Shown piece by piece: positions 9,031 to 18,483 of a DNA stretch of 64,000 nucleotides (position 1 is the stretch's first letter; each line of letters opens with the position of its first letter). The notes under the pieces are model-generated. The model was not told the origin of the DNA. It saw nothing but the letters and a program-made list of their open reading frames with translations, and made no database searches. Origin of the DNA: Acidicapsa acidisoli (GTDB taxonomy: Bacteria; Acidobacteriota; Terriglobia; Terriglobales; Acidobacteriaceae). The translations under genes and the position numbers were made by a program. The DNA lies in assembly GCF_025685625.1 (NCBI RefSeq), contig NZ_JAGSYI010000001.1, positions 620,001 through 684,000 on the forward strand, given 5' to 3'.

Positions 9031-9066
9031 AGCCCCGCCATCATCCGAATCGATGGCGGGGCTTTT
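9031..9066 (+). terminator. Rho-independent terminator
   Basis: Perfect 12-bp stem (AGCCCCGCCATC at 9031-9042 with its complement at 9052-9063), 9-nt loop, then TTTT. It ends the bamD-like transcript, about 40 nt after the stop codon. Confidence 0.92.
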
Positions 9067-9113
9067 GACATTTGCGCCGGACTCTCGAAGATTGAACGAT
9101 GCCCAGGTCGATC

Positions 9114-9506
9114 TCAGATAACGACCTCCTCCGTCACGTTCCTTATTTTTCTCAGCAGATCGGTAGGATGGATAGGCTTCGAGAGCAGTTCGAAATCATG
9201 TCCATTGGTCCGGGCGACCTCAAGTAGATTGGCAGTCGCAGCCTGCCCCGAGAAAAGCAGAACTTTGCATTGCGGAGAAAGCTCTTTCACTCGAATCGCC
9301 AGGTCAATCCCGGATAGGGTTGGCATTACGACATCGGTGATAAGCAGATCCGGGGCCTGCTGTTCGGCAGCCGAAAGCGCTTCAAGCGGATCGGTAAATG
9401 CGATTGCGTCAAACCCGTTACGCTGAAGAATAGTAGCCAGAGTTGATGCGATGATGAATTCGTCATCGACCACGAAAACACGGGATGATACACGCGGATC
9501 GGACAC
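9114..9506 (-). CDS. Single-domain response regulator (CheY-like receiver)
   Basis: 130 residues forming one receiver domain with no output domain. Acidic pocket D14-D15, phosphoacceptor D58 (LLITDVVMP), Ser86 in the Thr/Ser position (LLFSGQ) and Lys110 before Pro (LSKPIHP). The start is GTG at 9506, with GGAGG 6 nt upstream. No histidine kinase is nearby, so the partner is unknown. It is divergent from the Crp-type gene with about 220 nt between them. It probably works by protein-protein contact or as a phosphate shuttle. Confidence 0.92.
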   Translation of the reverse strand: MSDPRVSSRVFVVDDEFIIASTLATILQRNGFDAIAFTDPLEALSAAEQQAPDLLITDVVMPTLSGIDLAIRVKELSPQCKVLLFSGQAATANLLEVARTNGHDFELLSKPIHPTDLLRKIRNVTEEVVI

Positions 9507-9724
9507 GGAAATCCTCCATGGAACGATGTACTGACAATCATTTCTGAAGTGAAGATCATCCTGAGCTCAGAGGCAGATAAATATTGAGGGAGAACTGCCA
9601 TTCAGAGGCTATCGTCCTCTATCTTGAAGCGTACGTTCGACATCGAACAAAGTTTTCAATTTTCCTGAGCAGGTGGTCGTGAGACAGGCAGGCTTTGTAG
9701 TTATATTCAAGAGCGGAGGGCTCC

Positions 9725-10438
9725 TTGGAAGATCTCAGGTTCAAGAACACACTCCTGAATGCGTTAGATCCTAAGGTAATTGCGCGCCTCCGGTTGAGCC
9801 CGCTCCGGTTTGAATTGAAATTCGAAATGGAGTACCCGCACCGGGCCATCCGGCATCTCTTCTTCCTCGAATCAGGAATGGCCTCCATGACAGCGACATT
9901 TCAAGATGGCTCTCAGGTCGAAGTCAGCACCTTTGGCTTTGAGTCGGTAATCGGCGTCTCCGCGCTGATGGGCGCCAAAAAATCCATGAACCGCGTCTAC
10001 ACCCAGATCGCGGGCCACGGTTACGCTTGCCCAGTTGAAGCTGCCAGAAAGGAATTCAACCTCGGCGGAAGCTTCCAATGCCTCACACTGCGCTACGTTC
10101 AGGCGCAACTGGATCAGGCTACCCAATATGTCGGCTGCAACGCGAAGCACACATTTGAACCACGTCTGGCTCGCTGGCTGCTCACCTGCGCCGACCGTTC
10201 CAACAGTGACACTTTCAAAATGTCTCACGAGCTGCTGGCCGACATGCTCGGAGGAACCAGGGCCACCGTCTCGCTCGCGGCCGGTAGTCTCAAAAGAAAA
10301 GGCCTGATCCAATATAGCCGTGGCGTCATCCATATCCTCAACCCCGCGGGTCTGGAAGAGAATGCCTGCGAGTGTTACCAGACCATTAAATCGCACCTCA
10401 AGAACTACGCCGAGTTCGACACGCCGATTGCAGAGTAG
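9725..10438 (+). CDS. Crp/Fnr-family transcriptional regulator
   Basis: 237 residues: an N-terminal cyclic-nucleotide-binding-like beta barrel (about 15-130; IRHLFFLESGMASMTATFQDG) and a C-terminal winged helix with recognition region MSHELLADMLGGTRATVSLA (about 160-205). The start codon is TTG at 9725, chosen because GGAGGG lies 4 nt upstream and the family N terminus fits. The canonical cAMP-contacting RxS/E residues are not obvious, so the ligand is unknown. It also lacks the N-terminal Cys cluster of FNR. It faces away from the response-regulator gene. Confidence 0.9.
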   Translation: MEDLRFKNTLLNALDPKVIARLRLSPLRFELKFEMEYPHRAIRHLFFLESGMASMTATFQDGSQVEVSTFGFESVIGVSALMGAKKSMNRVYTQIAGHGYACPVEAARKEFNLGGSFQCLTLRYVQAQLDQATQYVGCNAKHTFEPRLARWLLTCADRSNSDTFKMSHELLADMLGGTRATVSLAAGSLKRKGLIQYSRGVIHILNPAGLEENACECYQTIKSHLKNYAEFDTPIAE

Positions 10439-10481
10439 CCGCGCTAAATCACGCATTCAAGCGATAAAACGCCCGAAAAAC

Positions 10482-13316
10482 TCACCCTGTATTACGCAGC
10501 CCCGCCGAAATCCCGCTGATCGTCGCGGAAATCGCCCGGTTCACCTCCGGCGTATCCTCACCGGCGCGCTTCCGGCGCAGCAAATCCACCTGAATCAGGT
10601 GCATCGGGTCCACATACGGATTGCGCAGCTTGATTGACCGCGCCAGCACCGGATTGTTCTGCAAAAGCTCCTGCTGCCGCGTAATGGCCAGAACCGAGCG
10701 CACCGTGCGGTGATACTCCGCTTCAAACTGGTCATAGATACGGTCGCGCAGCTCCACATCTTCCACCAGCGTCGAGTAAAGCCGCGCCGTCCCCAGGTCC
10801 GCTTTGCCGAGAGCCATTTCGACATTTCGGATCAGGTCAATAAAGAGCGGGAACTCCCTGGCCATCGTCGTCAAAGTCGTGAGCAAGCCGCCCTCGGCAA
10901 GGAATCGCTCGACGGCATAACCCACGCCGAACCAAGCCGGAATCAGCAGCCTCGATTGCGTCCACCCAAAGACCCACGGAATCGCCCGCAGCGTCTCCAG
11001 GCTCAGCGAGCCCTTGCGCTTCGAGGGCCGCGAGCCGATCTTGGCATGCTCCAGCTCGCCCATCGGCGTCGACTGCCCGAAGTAGTCAAGCAGCCCCGGA
11101 TCATCGAGAATGTGTTCCTTGTAGCACTCATACGCCAGCACCGAAAGCCGGTCGAGCGCCTGCTCCCACTCCGGCAACAAAATGCCCGTAAAATGCCCCT
11201 CCGGATCGCGTGCATTGGGCCGCGCCAAAGCATCGAGAGAGGCGGCAATCATCAGTTCCAGGTTGCGCTCCGCCAGCACGACATCCGCGTATTTGAAGTT
11301 CAGCACCTCGCCCTGTTCCGTAATGCGCAACTGCCCATCGAAGGAGTCGAGCGGCTGCGCAAAGATCGCCCGATGCGTCGGTCCGCCGCCTCGGCCAACC
11401 GTGCCGCCCCGGCCATGAAAGAGCCGAAGATGCACGCCGGCCTCATGCGCCACCACATGCAGCGCACGGTGCGCGCGGAAGATCTCCCAGGTGCTCGTGA
11501 GCATGCCTCCGTCCTTGTTCGAGTCGGAGTAGCCCAGCATCACTTCCTGCGTATTGCCCCAGCTTGCAAGCATCGAGCGGTAATCCGGGCGCTGCCAAAG
11601 CTCGCGGCAGACCTCCGGCGCATTGCGCAAATCCTCAATCGACTCGAAGAGCGGCACCGGCATCAATCCCGGATCGGTCTCGGTGCCTTCGAACCTCACT
11701 CCTGCCAGCCGTCCAAGCCGAACGACAGCGAGTACATCCTCAACACACGTCGCTCCGCTGATCACGTAATGCCGAATCGTCTCCGGAGTGCACCCGGCCT
11801 TCACTTCGGCAATCACGCCGAAGGTCTCCAGAATGCTCGCCGTGTCAGCAGACAGCGCTCCCGGCAATTTTTTCCCCAGCGTATCGGCAATGGCTTCCTT
11901 GAGCGCCACGGAGTGCATCCGCGCATGCTGGCGAATATCGAGAGTATGCAGATGCAGCCCAAAGGTGTGCACCACCAGCAGCAGCGGATCGATCAGATTG
12001 CGCGCAATCCGCAGCCCCCGATTTGCCGCGAGAGAATCGCGCAGAATGCTCAGGTCGGAAGCAAACTCGGCCGCCGAAGCATACCCCGGCAGTACCTGGG
12101 CCAGTACCTCGTGCGTCTCAACCAGCGTAGACGTCCTCGGCAACTGCGGGGCAACCAGCCCACCATGCTGCAATGTGCGCCGAGTCCGCACGCGCACGCA
12201 GATCAAAAAGCGGCGATACAGCTCAAATTCAAAATTCTGGCCATACGCTTCCGTTTCTGCCGTGCGAATCCGCTCTTCATATCCCTCAAGCCGTTCGCGC
12301 AGAGCCTGGCTGACCGGCATCTGCTGCGCGGAGGTGCTGAGCAAATCAATGACCGTCTGCAACTGGTCATCGTAGAAGCCGAGCAGATGTTCACGCGCCA
12401 GTTGAATTGCGTTTCGCGTCACCTCCGGCGTCACAAACGGATTGCCGTCCCGATCCCCGCCGATCCACGAGCCAAAGGACAGAACTTTGGGCAGCTCATG
12501 CACTTCAAGCGTCAGTCCGTAGGCCGTATTCAGCGCTTCCGCAATCTCCCGATACAGGCTTGGCAGCGTAGCAAAGATGGAAATATCGTAGTAATCCAGC
12601 CCCATCTTGATCTCGTCGTAAACGGTCGGCCGCCGGCTGCGCACCTCATCCGTCTGCCACAGAGAAGTGATCTCCGCCAGTACCTCGTCCTCAAGCCGCG
12701 CCAGATCCTCTGGCGGAATCGGAATCCGATCAAGCTGCTCCAGCAGCTCGCCGATCCGCCGCCGCTTGAACATCACCGAGCGCCGCGCCACCTCCGTCGG
12801 ATGCGCCGTAAACACCGGCACCACCAGCACCTTGCGCAGCCAATCCAGCGCTTCTTCCGCAGAAATACCCACACGCCGCATGGCCCGTAGCGTTCCAGCC
12901 AGGCTTCCGCGCTGCTTGCCGGCCGCGCCGGTCAACTGCAACGCCAGCCGCCGACGCTTGCGATGGTTGGTCTCAGCCAGGTTGATCAGTTCAAAGTAGA
13001 AACCAAAAGCCCGCGTCAGCAGCAGCGCGCGCTCCACGGAGAGCCCGTGCACCAGCGCCATTGCGTTCGCAGCGTGCTCGGTGGCAGCGGCCACAGCGCC
13101 ACGATCCTCAGCCTCGCGCCGCCGGATCGTACCCTGACGCAATTGCTCCACCTGGGCAAACAGCTCATCGCCCGCCTGCTCGCGCAGCACCTCGCCCAGC
13201 AACATACCCAGCGAACGAACATCGCGTCGAAGCGGAGCTTCTTTCAACTCGCCAGACTCAGCCTGCAACTCCGCCAGCCGCTGCGACCAGCTCTCAGGAT
13301 TCCACAATTGTCCCAT
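10482..13316 (-). CDS. ppc: Phosphoenolpyruvate carboxylase
   Basis: 944 residues from the ATG at 13316 (MGQLWNPESW). It carboxylates PEP to oxaloacetate, an anaplerotic reaction. Catalytic segments are all present: VFTAHPTE (catalytic His), GGDRDGNPFVT, GYSDSNKDGG, FHGRGGTVGRGGGP and QGEVLN. The C terminus is ISAGLRNTG, as usual. The frame also allows a TTG start at 13358 that would overlap the ABC-F stop by 3 nt. The ATG is preferred because homologous sequence begins there; the weak AAGAG upstream does not decide it. It is probably co-transcribed with the ABC-F gene. Confidence 0.96.
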   Translation of the reverse strand: MGQLWNPESWSQRLAELQAESGELKEAPLRRDVRSLGMLLGEVLREQAGDELFAQVEQLRQGTIRRREAEDRGAVAAATEHAANAMALVHGLSVERALLLTRAFGFYFELINLAETNHRKRRRLALQLTGAAGKQRGSLAGTLRAMRRVGISAEEALDWLRKVLVVPVFTAHPTEVARRSVMFKRRRIGELLEQLDRIPIPPEDLARLEDEVLAEITSLWQTDEVRSRRPTVYDEIKMGLDYYDISIFATLPSLYREIAEALNTAYGLTLEVHELPKVLSFGSWIGGDRDGNPFVTPEVTRNAIQLAREHLLGFYDDQLQTVIDLLSTSAQQMPVSQALRERLEGYEERIRTAETEAYGQNFEFELYRRFLICVRVRTRRTLQHGGLVAPQLPRTSTLVETHEVLAQVLPGYASAAEFASDLSILRDSLAANRGLRIARNLIDPLLLVVHTFGLHLHTLDIRQHARMHSVALKEAIADTLGKKLPGALSADTASILETFGVIAEVKAGCTPETIRHYVISGATCVEDVLAVVRLGRLAGVRFEGTETDPGLMPVPLFESIEDLRNAPEVCRELWQRPDYRSMLASWGNTQEVMLGYSDSNKDGGMLTSTWEIFRAHRALHVVAHEAGVHLRLFHGRGGTVGRGGGPTHRAIFAQPLDSFDGQLRITEQGEVLNFKYADVVLAERNLELMIAASLDALARPNARDPEGHFTGILLPEWEQALDRLSVLAYECYKEHILDDPGLLDYFGQSTPMGELEHAKIGSRPSKRKGSLSLETLRAIPWVFGWTQSRLLIPAWFGVGYAVERFLAEGGLLTTLTTMAREFPLFIDLIRNVEMALGKADLGTARLYSTLVEDVELRDRIYDQFEAEYHRTVRSVLAITRQQELLQNNPVLARSIKLRNPYVDPMHLIQVDLLRRKRAGEDTPEVNRAISATISGISAGLRNTG

Positions 13317-13354
13317 CGTCTCTTGATTATGCCCTAGACGATGCGGGCCTCGTC

Positions 13355-15343
13355 TCAAGGGATGGCTGCCTGTTCCTCAAGCTGCATCATCAACTCTTCC
13401 CACTCCGCCGTGAAATCGCCCAGTTGCTTGCGCAGCTCCTCCAGCAGCAATGATTGCCGCTCCGTCTCCGCGGCCGAAACGTAGTTGCCCAGAGCATTTT
13501 CGGTATGTGCAATTGAAGCCTCGATGCGCGGCACTTCTTCTTCGAGAAATGCGCAGCGCTCCTCCATCTGCTTCAGCTTGATGGGGTTGAGCTTGCGCAC
13601 GCGATCCTTGGCCGAATCTGCTTTGACGTCAAACGCACCTGCCCCGTTCGCCACCGCAACGGCCATCGCCTGAGCCACCGGAGCGGCAACTGATTTGGGT
13701 GTCACAGGAGCGACTTTTGGCCCATCCCCAAGCGCAGCCCGCTCTTCCTGATCTCGCACGTACTCAGCAAAGTTGCCGGGATAGATCACCACCCCGCCAT
13801 CTTTCACTTCGAGCACTTTGGTCGCGAGTCGGTCCAGAAAGTACCTGTCATGCGAAACAAAGATCACTGTTCCTGAGAACGACTCAATCGCCTCAAGCAA
13901 AACATCCTTGGCCCGCATGTCGAGATGGTTCGTCGGCTCGTCAAGCAGCAGAAAGTTCGAGGGCGAAACCAGAATCCGTGCCACGGCATACCGATTCCGC
14001 TCTCCGCCCGAAAGCACTCCGAGCGGTTTGAAGACATCGTCGCCCGAAAACAGAAAACATCCCAGCAGCGACCGCAGTTCCACCTCAGGAACCCGCAGCG
14101 CAGCGCGGCTGATGTCGTCCAGCATCCGCGCTGCCGGATCGAGCACCTTGTACTGGTCCTGCGCAAAATACTCTGGAATTACGTTGTGCCCAAGCTGGGC
14201 CGTCCCCGACGAAGGCGCTTCCACGCCAGTCAGGAGGCGAATCAGCGTCGACTTACCCGCGCCGTTATGTCCCACCAACGCCACGCGGTCCCCGCGTTCG
14301 ATGGTGAAATTGACGCCTTTCAACACTTGCTTGGCGTCGTAGCTCTTGCACAGGTTCTGCACCGTAACCACCGTGCGCCCTGAGGGCGGGGGTTGCGGAA
14401 AGCTGAAGTGGATTACCGGCTCCTCTTCCGGAATCTCGATCCGCTCTATCTTCTCCAGCTCTTTAATGCGCGACTGCACCTGCTTGGCCTTCGTAGCCTG
14501 CGCCCGAAAGCGATTGATGAATGCCTCAAGATGCTCGATCTGCTCCCGCTGATTTTTGTACGCGGCAATCAACTGCGCCCGGCGATCTTCCTTCTGCTTC
14601 AGGTATTTCGTGTAATTTCCAGCGTAAATCTGCAGCCGCTTGTTCCAGATCTCAACCGTCCGGTCCACCGTTACATCCAGAAAATACCGGTCGTGCGAGA
14701 TCAGAATGTAGCCAAACGGATAGCTGCGCAGATAGCCCTCAAGCCAGTTGCGCGTTTCGAGATCGAGATGGTTAGTCGGCTCATCGAGCAGCAGCAGATT
14801 GGGCCGCGCCAGCAGCAGCTTGGCCAGCGCAATCCGCATTTGCCAGCCGCCCGAGAACTCCTCGGTTCGTCGCGCCCAGTCTTCCTTGCCAAATCCAAGG
14901 CCAGTCAGTACCGAACCCACCTGAGCATCCAGCACATAGCCGTCCAGCGCATGAAACCGGCCCTGCAGCATCGAATACCGCTCCGCCGCAGCTGCATATT
15001 CCGAACCGGCATGGTCAAGAGAGGCCATCTGCCCGGCCAGCGACTCGATTTCCGTCTCCATCTGGCGAAGCTCATCAAAGACCGTCAGGCACTCCTCGAA
15101 GACCGAGCGACCGCTCAGCTTCAGCCCCTCCTGCGGCAGATATCCGATGGACATTCCGCGCGTCATCTGCATCGCGCCGTAGTCGAGCGTCTCCAGCCCG
15201 GCCAGCACCTTCATCAGCGTGGACTTGCCCGTCCCGTTCGCACCCACCAGCGCAGTCTTTTCCTGCGCCGTGATCAGCCAGTTGGCATCCTGGAAGAGAA
15301 TTCGCGGCCCAAACCGCTTACCCGCATTTTGTAAAGAAAGCAT
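13355..15343 (-). CDS. ABC-F family ATPase (ribosome-associated type)
   Basis: 662 residues with two ABC ATPase domains and no membrane segment. Walker A motifs are GANGTGKST (about 34-42) and GHNGAGKST (about 350-360). LSGGERNRYAVARIL is the second signature, and FSGGWQMRIALAKLLL is the first. Each domain ends with LLLDEPTNHLD. A C-terminal coiled coil (about 590-660) has the typical RKLNPIKLKQMEERCAFLE start. ABC-F proteins bind the ribosomal E site and relieve stalled or antibiotic-blocked ribosomes; the overall layout fits Uup/EttA relatives. The gene is 38 nt upstream of the ppc ATG, or overlaps it if the TTG start is used. Confidence 0.94.
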   Translation of the reverse strand: MLSLQNAGKRFGPRILFQDANWLITAQEKTALVGANGTGKSTLMKVLAGLETLDYGAMQMTRGMSIGYLPQEGLKLSGRSVFEECLTVFDELRQMETEIESLAGQMASLDHAGSEYAAAAERYSMLQGRFHALDGYVLDAQVGSVLTGLGFGKEDWARRTEEFSGGWQMRIALAKLLLARPNLLLLDEPTNHLDLETRNWLEGYLRSYPFGYILISHDRYFLDVTVDRTVEIWNKRLQIYAGNYTKYLKQKEDRRAQLIAAYKNQREQIEHLEAFINRFRAQATKAKQVQSRIKELEKIERIEIPEEEPVIHFSFPQPPPSGRTVVTVQNLCKSYDAKQVLKGVNFTIERGDRVALVGHNGAGKSTLIRLLTGVEAPSSGTAQLGHNVIPEYFAQDQYKVLDPAARMLDDISRAALRVPEVELRSLLGCFLFSGDDVFKPLGVLSGGERNRYAVARILVSPSNFLLLDEPTNHLDMRAKDVLLEAIESFSGTVIFVSHDRYFLDRLATKVLEVKDGGVVIYPGNFAEYVRDQEERAALGDGPKVAPVTPKSVAAPVAQAMAVAVANGAGAFDVKADSAKDRVRKLNPIKLKQMEERCAFLEEEVPRIEASIAHTENALGNYVSAAETERQSLLLEELRKQLGDFTAEWEELMMQLEEQAAIP

Positions 15344-15414
15344 TCCTTATCAGGGTATCGTCTTTGGCGCTTTCACCGCACTTCCAGCCCCGATCTGTGT
15401 AGGAAAATAGAAAC

Positions 15415-15798
15415 ATGGAAACTGTCCGCATGGACAAATGGCTCTGGGCCTCACGCTTCTTCAAGACGCGCGCCCTCGCCGCGAAAGCCTGTGACATTGG
15501 CCGCATTCACTCCAACGAGATCCAGGCCAAGCCCGCACGCGACGTCCGCGTTGGCGACACCCTCAAAATCCGGAACGAGGCCGGCGAATTCATCGTCGAA
15601 GTCCTCGTCCTGAGCGAAATGCGCGGCCCGGCAGCTGTCGCTCAGACCCTCTACCACGAAACCGACGCCAGCCGCGAGCAGCGTCTCCGGCTCGTCGCGG
15701 AACAAAAGGCTCTGCAGCAAATCGAAGGATTTCTGCCCGTAGCCAAACCCTCCAAACGCGACCGCCGACAGATCAACCGCTTCCGTGGGCGGGCATAA
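15415..15798 (+). CDS. S4-domain RNA-binding protein (Hsp15/HslR-like)
   Basis: 127 residues. The S4 domain spans about 3-65 (VRMDKWLWASRFFKTRALAAKAC...GRIHSNEIQAKPARDVRVGDTLKI). The basic C-terminal tail (KPSKRDRRQINRFRGRA) matches Hsp15. Hsp15 binds free 50S subunits carrying nascent chain and recycles them after heat stress. It is divergent from the ABC-F gene, also a ribosome factor, with about 70 nt between the starts. Confidence 0.92.
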   Translation: METVRMDKWLWASRFFKTRALAAKACDIGRIHSNEIQAKPARDVRVGDTLKIRNEAGEFIVEVLVLSEMRGPAAVAQTLYHETDASREQRLRLVAEQKALQQIEGFLPVAKPSKRDRRQINRFRGRA

Positions 15799-15885
15799 CT
15801 CCGTATTTATCCCTCAGATCGGGACAAGTACTGTCCCGTTGCGGGTATTCTTGGGGAGTCGAAAATTCTGCAGTTGGAGTTCCAC

Positions 15886-16662
15886 ATGAGCAAGTCACTC
15901 TTTGATCTATCAGGCAAAACCGCAGTCGTCATCGGCGGCACCACTGGAATCGGCCACTCCCTCTCGCTCGGCCTCGCTGACGCAGGCGCGGACGTCGTTG
16001 CCTCGTCGCGCCGCAGCGAAGAGGTTGAAAAGACCGCCGCTGAAATCGAAGCCAAAGGCCGCAAGACACTGCGCCTCACCTCTGACGTAAAGGACCGCGA
16101 TTCGCTCGTCTCCCTGCGCGAGGCCGTGCTCGAGTTCTTTGGCAAAGTCGACATCCTCATCAACTGCGCCGGCACCACCAAGCGTGCTCCTACACTGAAC
16201 TTCGCAGAGTCCGACTGGGATCACATCCTGGAGACCAACCTCACTGGCACCCTGCGCGGCTGCCAGGTCTTCGGAGAAGCTATGCTGGCCCGAGGCTCCG
16301 GACGCATCATCAACATCGCCTCGCTCTCGACATTTGTCGCGCTCTACGAGGTAGCCGCCTATGCCGCCAGCAAAGCCGCCGTCGGCTCGCTCACCCAGTC
16401 CCTCGCCGTCGAGTGGTCCAAGCGCGGCGTACTGGTCAACGCCATCGCTCCCGGCGTCTTCCGCACAGCGCTCAACTCCCAGTTGCTCGACAGCACCCCG
16501 CGCGGCCAGGAGTTCCTCACCCGCACACCGATGGGCCGCTTCGGGAATACAGACGAGTTGATCGGCGCGGCAATTTACCTTGCTTCGGATGCGTCCTCGT
16601 TCGTAACCGGCCAGATCATCGCCGTCGATGGCGGATTCCTCGCCAGCGGCGTCAACCAATAA
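15886..16662 (+). CDS. SDR-family oxidoreductase (KduD/gluconate 5-dehydrogenase-like)
   Basis: 258 residues. It has the Rossmann glycine motif VIGGTTGIGHSLSLGLA (about 14-30), NCAG at about 88, catalytic Ser in NIASLS, and YAASKAAVGSL with the catalytic Tyr and Lys. The ATG at 15886 has GGAG 6 nt upstream; an upstream in-frame TTG is less likely. First gene of a four-gene sugar-acid operon: a 2-keto-3-deoxygluconate-kinase-like gene follows after 28 nt. The likely role is reversible oxidation or reduction of a keto-sugar acid (5-keto-4-deoxyuronate or 5-ketogluconate type), but the exact substrate is inferred from context. Confidence 0.9.
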   Translation: MSKSLFDLSGKTAVVIGGTTGIGHSLSLGLADAGADVVASSRRSEEVEKTAAEIEAKGRKTLRLTSDVKDRDSLVSLREAVLEFFGKVDILINCAGTTKRAPTLNFAESDWDHILETNLTGTLRGCQVFGEAMLARGSGRIINIASLSTFVALYEVAAYAASKAAVGSLTQSLAVEWSKRGVLVNAIAPGVFRTALNSQLLDSTPRGQEFLTRTPMGRFGNTDELIGAAIYLASDASSFVTGQIIAVDGGFLASGVNQ

Positions 16663-16690
16663 GCAATCGCGCATAAAGGAGAAGTCAGCG

Positions 16691-17797
16691 TTGAGTCTCA
16701 ATCTCAAACCCCAAACGTCCTGCAAATGGGATCTGGTCTCGCTCGGCGAAGTCATGCTCCGCCTCGATCCCGGCGTCGGACGCGTCGCTACCAGCCGCAC
16801 CTTCCAGGCGTGGGAGGGCGGCGGCGAATACAACGTCGCCCGCGGCCTCAAGCGCTGCTTTGGCCTGCGCACCGCCATCGTCACCGCCCTTGCAGACAAC
16901 CCCATCGGACGCCTCGTCGAAGATCTGATGTTTCAGGGTGGCGTCGATCAATCGCATGTTCGCTGGGTAAAGTACGACGGCGTAGGCCGCACCGTGCGCA
17001 ACGGCCTCAACTTCACTGAGCGCGGCTTCGGCGTACGCGCCGCCCTCGGCTGCTCCGATCGCGGCAACACCGCCATCTCGCAGCTCACGCCGGGCCAGAT
17101 CGACTGGGATGCCATCTTCCAGACGGAAGGAACGCGCTGGTTCCACACCGGCGGCATCTTCGCCGCGCTCTCTGAGACCACGCCAATGGTTGCGAAGGAA
17201 GCCATCGAAGCTGCGCACCGCAACGGAGTCATCGTCTCCTACGACCTCAACTATCGCGATTCCCTCTGGAAGTCCATCGGCGGCAAGGCGCGCGCCCTCG
17301 AAGTCAACAGCGAACTCGCCCCGCTCGTCGACGTCATGCTCGGCAACGAAGAGGACTTCACCGCATCCCTCGGCTTCGAAGTGGAAGGCCTGGGCGATAT
17401 TGCCGAACATCATGGCGAACTCGACACAGCCAACTTCCGCCGCATGATCGAAAAAGCGGTAGCTAAATATCCGAATTTCAAAGTCGTCGCGACCACACTG
17501 CGTAACGCCCGCACCGCCACCGTTAACGACTGGGGCGCAGTCTGCTACGCCAACGGCCAGTTCTATGAAGCGCGCCCCATGCCCGGCCTCGAAATCCTAG
17601 ACCGCGTCGGAGGCGGCGACTCCTTCGCTTCCGGCCTCATCTACGGCTTCCTCGCCGAAAAAGGCCCGCAGTGGGCCGTCGATTGCGGCTGCGCTCACGG
17701 CGCACTCGCCATGACCACCCCCGGCGACACCACCATGGTCACGCTTCCCGAAGTAGAACGCGTCATGAAGGGCGGCACAGCCCGCGTCCTGAGGTAA
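16691..17797 (+). CDS. kdgK: PfkB-family sugar kinase, likely 2-keto-3-deoxygluconate kinase
   Basis: 368 residues. PfkB motifs: N-terminal GEVMLRLDPG and GGGEYNVARGL, and the C-terminal DRVGGGDSFASGLIYG with the catalytic Asp. The start is TTG at 16691, supported by AGGAG 9 nt upstream; homology also begins about here. A longer frame into the SDR gene exists but lacks family similarity. The kinase would phosphorylate KDG to KDPG, which the next gene product cleaves. Its stop is 2 nt before the aldolase ATG, consistent with translational coupling. Confidence 0.88.
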   Translation: MSLNLKPQTSCKWDLVSLGEVMLRLDPGVGRVATSRTFQAWEGGGEYNVARGLKRCFGLRTAIVTALADNPIGRLVEDLMFQGGVDQSHVRWVKYDGVGRTVRNGLNFTERGFGVRAALGCSDRGNTAISQLTPGQIDWDAIFQTEGTRWFHTGGIFAALSETTPMVAKEAIEAAHRNGVIVSYDLNYRDSLWKSIGGKARALEVNSELAPLVDVMLGNEEDFTASLGFEVEGLGDIAEHHGELDTANFRRMIEKAVAKYPNFKVVATTLRNARTATVNDWGAVCYANGQFYEARPMPGLEILDRVGGGDSFASGLIYGFLAEKGPQWAVDCGCAHGALAMTTPGDTTMVTLPEVERVMKGGTARVLR

Positions 17798-17799
17798 GA

Positions 17800-18456
17800 A
17801 TGCATAAATCCGAAGTACTCCAAAAAATCCGCGAAGTCGGCCTCGTTCCCGTACTTCGCGCCGACTCCGAAGAAGAAGCCCTCGCCATCGCCTACGCCCT
17901 CGAAGCCGGCGGCGTCACCGTCCTCGAAGTCACAATGACCGTCCCCGGCGCCATCGACGCTATCCGCCGCCTGGCCTCCGAAGCAGGCGACCGCATCCTT
18001 GTCGGCGCAGGAACCGTCCTTGACCCGGAAACCGCCCGCGCCTGCATGCTGGCTGGCGCGCAGTTCATCGTAAGCCCCGCTCTCAACCTGCGCACCATCG
18101 AGCTATGCCGCCGCTACAACGTCGCCGTCTTTCCCGGCGGACTGACCCCCACCGAGATCGTCACCGCATGGGAAGCCGGAGCCGACGCCGTAAAAGTCTT
18201 CCCATGCAGCGCAGTCGGCGGAGCAAAATATCTTAAAGCCATCAAAGCTCCGCTCCCGCAGATCGAACTAATTCCAACCGGCGGCGTCTCACTCGCGACG
18301 GCAGCCGAATTTCTCGAAGCCGGAGCCATCGCCCTCGGAGTCGGCGGGGATCTCGTCGATAACAAAGCCATCCGCGCCGGAAAGCCGGAAGTTATCACCG
18401 AAAACGCTCGCAAGTATCTTGAGATTGTGGCTGCACATCAAGGCAAAACGAGCTAA
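17800..18456 (+). CDS. eda: KDPG/KHG aldolase
   Basis: 218 residues of the class I 2-keto-3-deoxy-6-phosphogluconate aldolase family. Visible motifs: GLVPVLRA, a catalytic Glu segment (GGVTVLEVTM), VGAGTVLD, FIVSPALN and the Schiff-base Lys in GADAVKVFPCSAVGG. It splits KDPG into pyruvate and glyceraldehyde 3-phosphate, the last step of the Entner-Doudoroff and hexuronate routes. It begins 2 nt after the kinase stop with GAGG 5 nt upstream. The frame extends upstream into the kinase gene, but homology starts at this ATG. Confidence 0.95.
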   Translation: MHKSEVLQKIREVGLVPVLRADSEEEALAIAYALEAGGVTVLEVTMTVPGAIDAIRRLASEAGDRILVGAGTVLDPETARACMLAGAQFIVSPALNLRTIELCRRYNVAVFPGGLTPTEIVTAWEAGADAVKVFPCSAVGGAKYLKAIKAPLPQIELIPTGGVSLATAAEFLEAGAIALGVGGDLVDNKAIRAGKPEVITENARKYLEIVAAHQGKTS

Positions 18457-18483
18457 GAGGGCAAGACACCGGAGTCAATCGCA

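Noticed and set aside
10710-12890. A 726-codon open frame on the plus strand inside ppc
   Set aside because: It lies antisense to a clear PEP carboxylase and its product is Arg/Gln-rich low-complexity with no domain. GC-rich genes often give such mirror frames.
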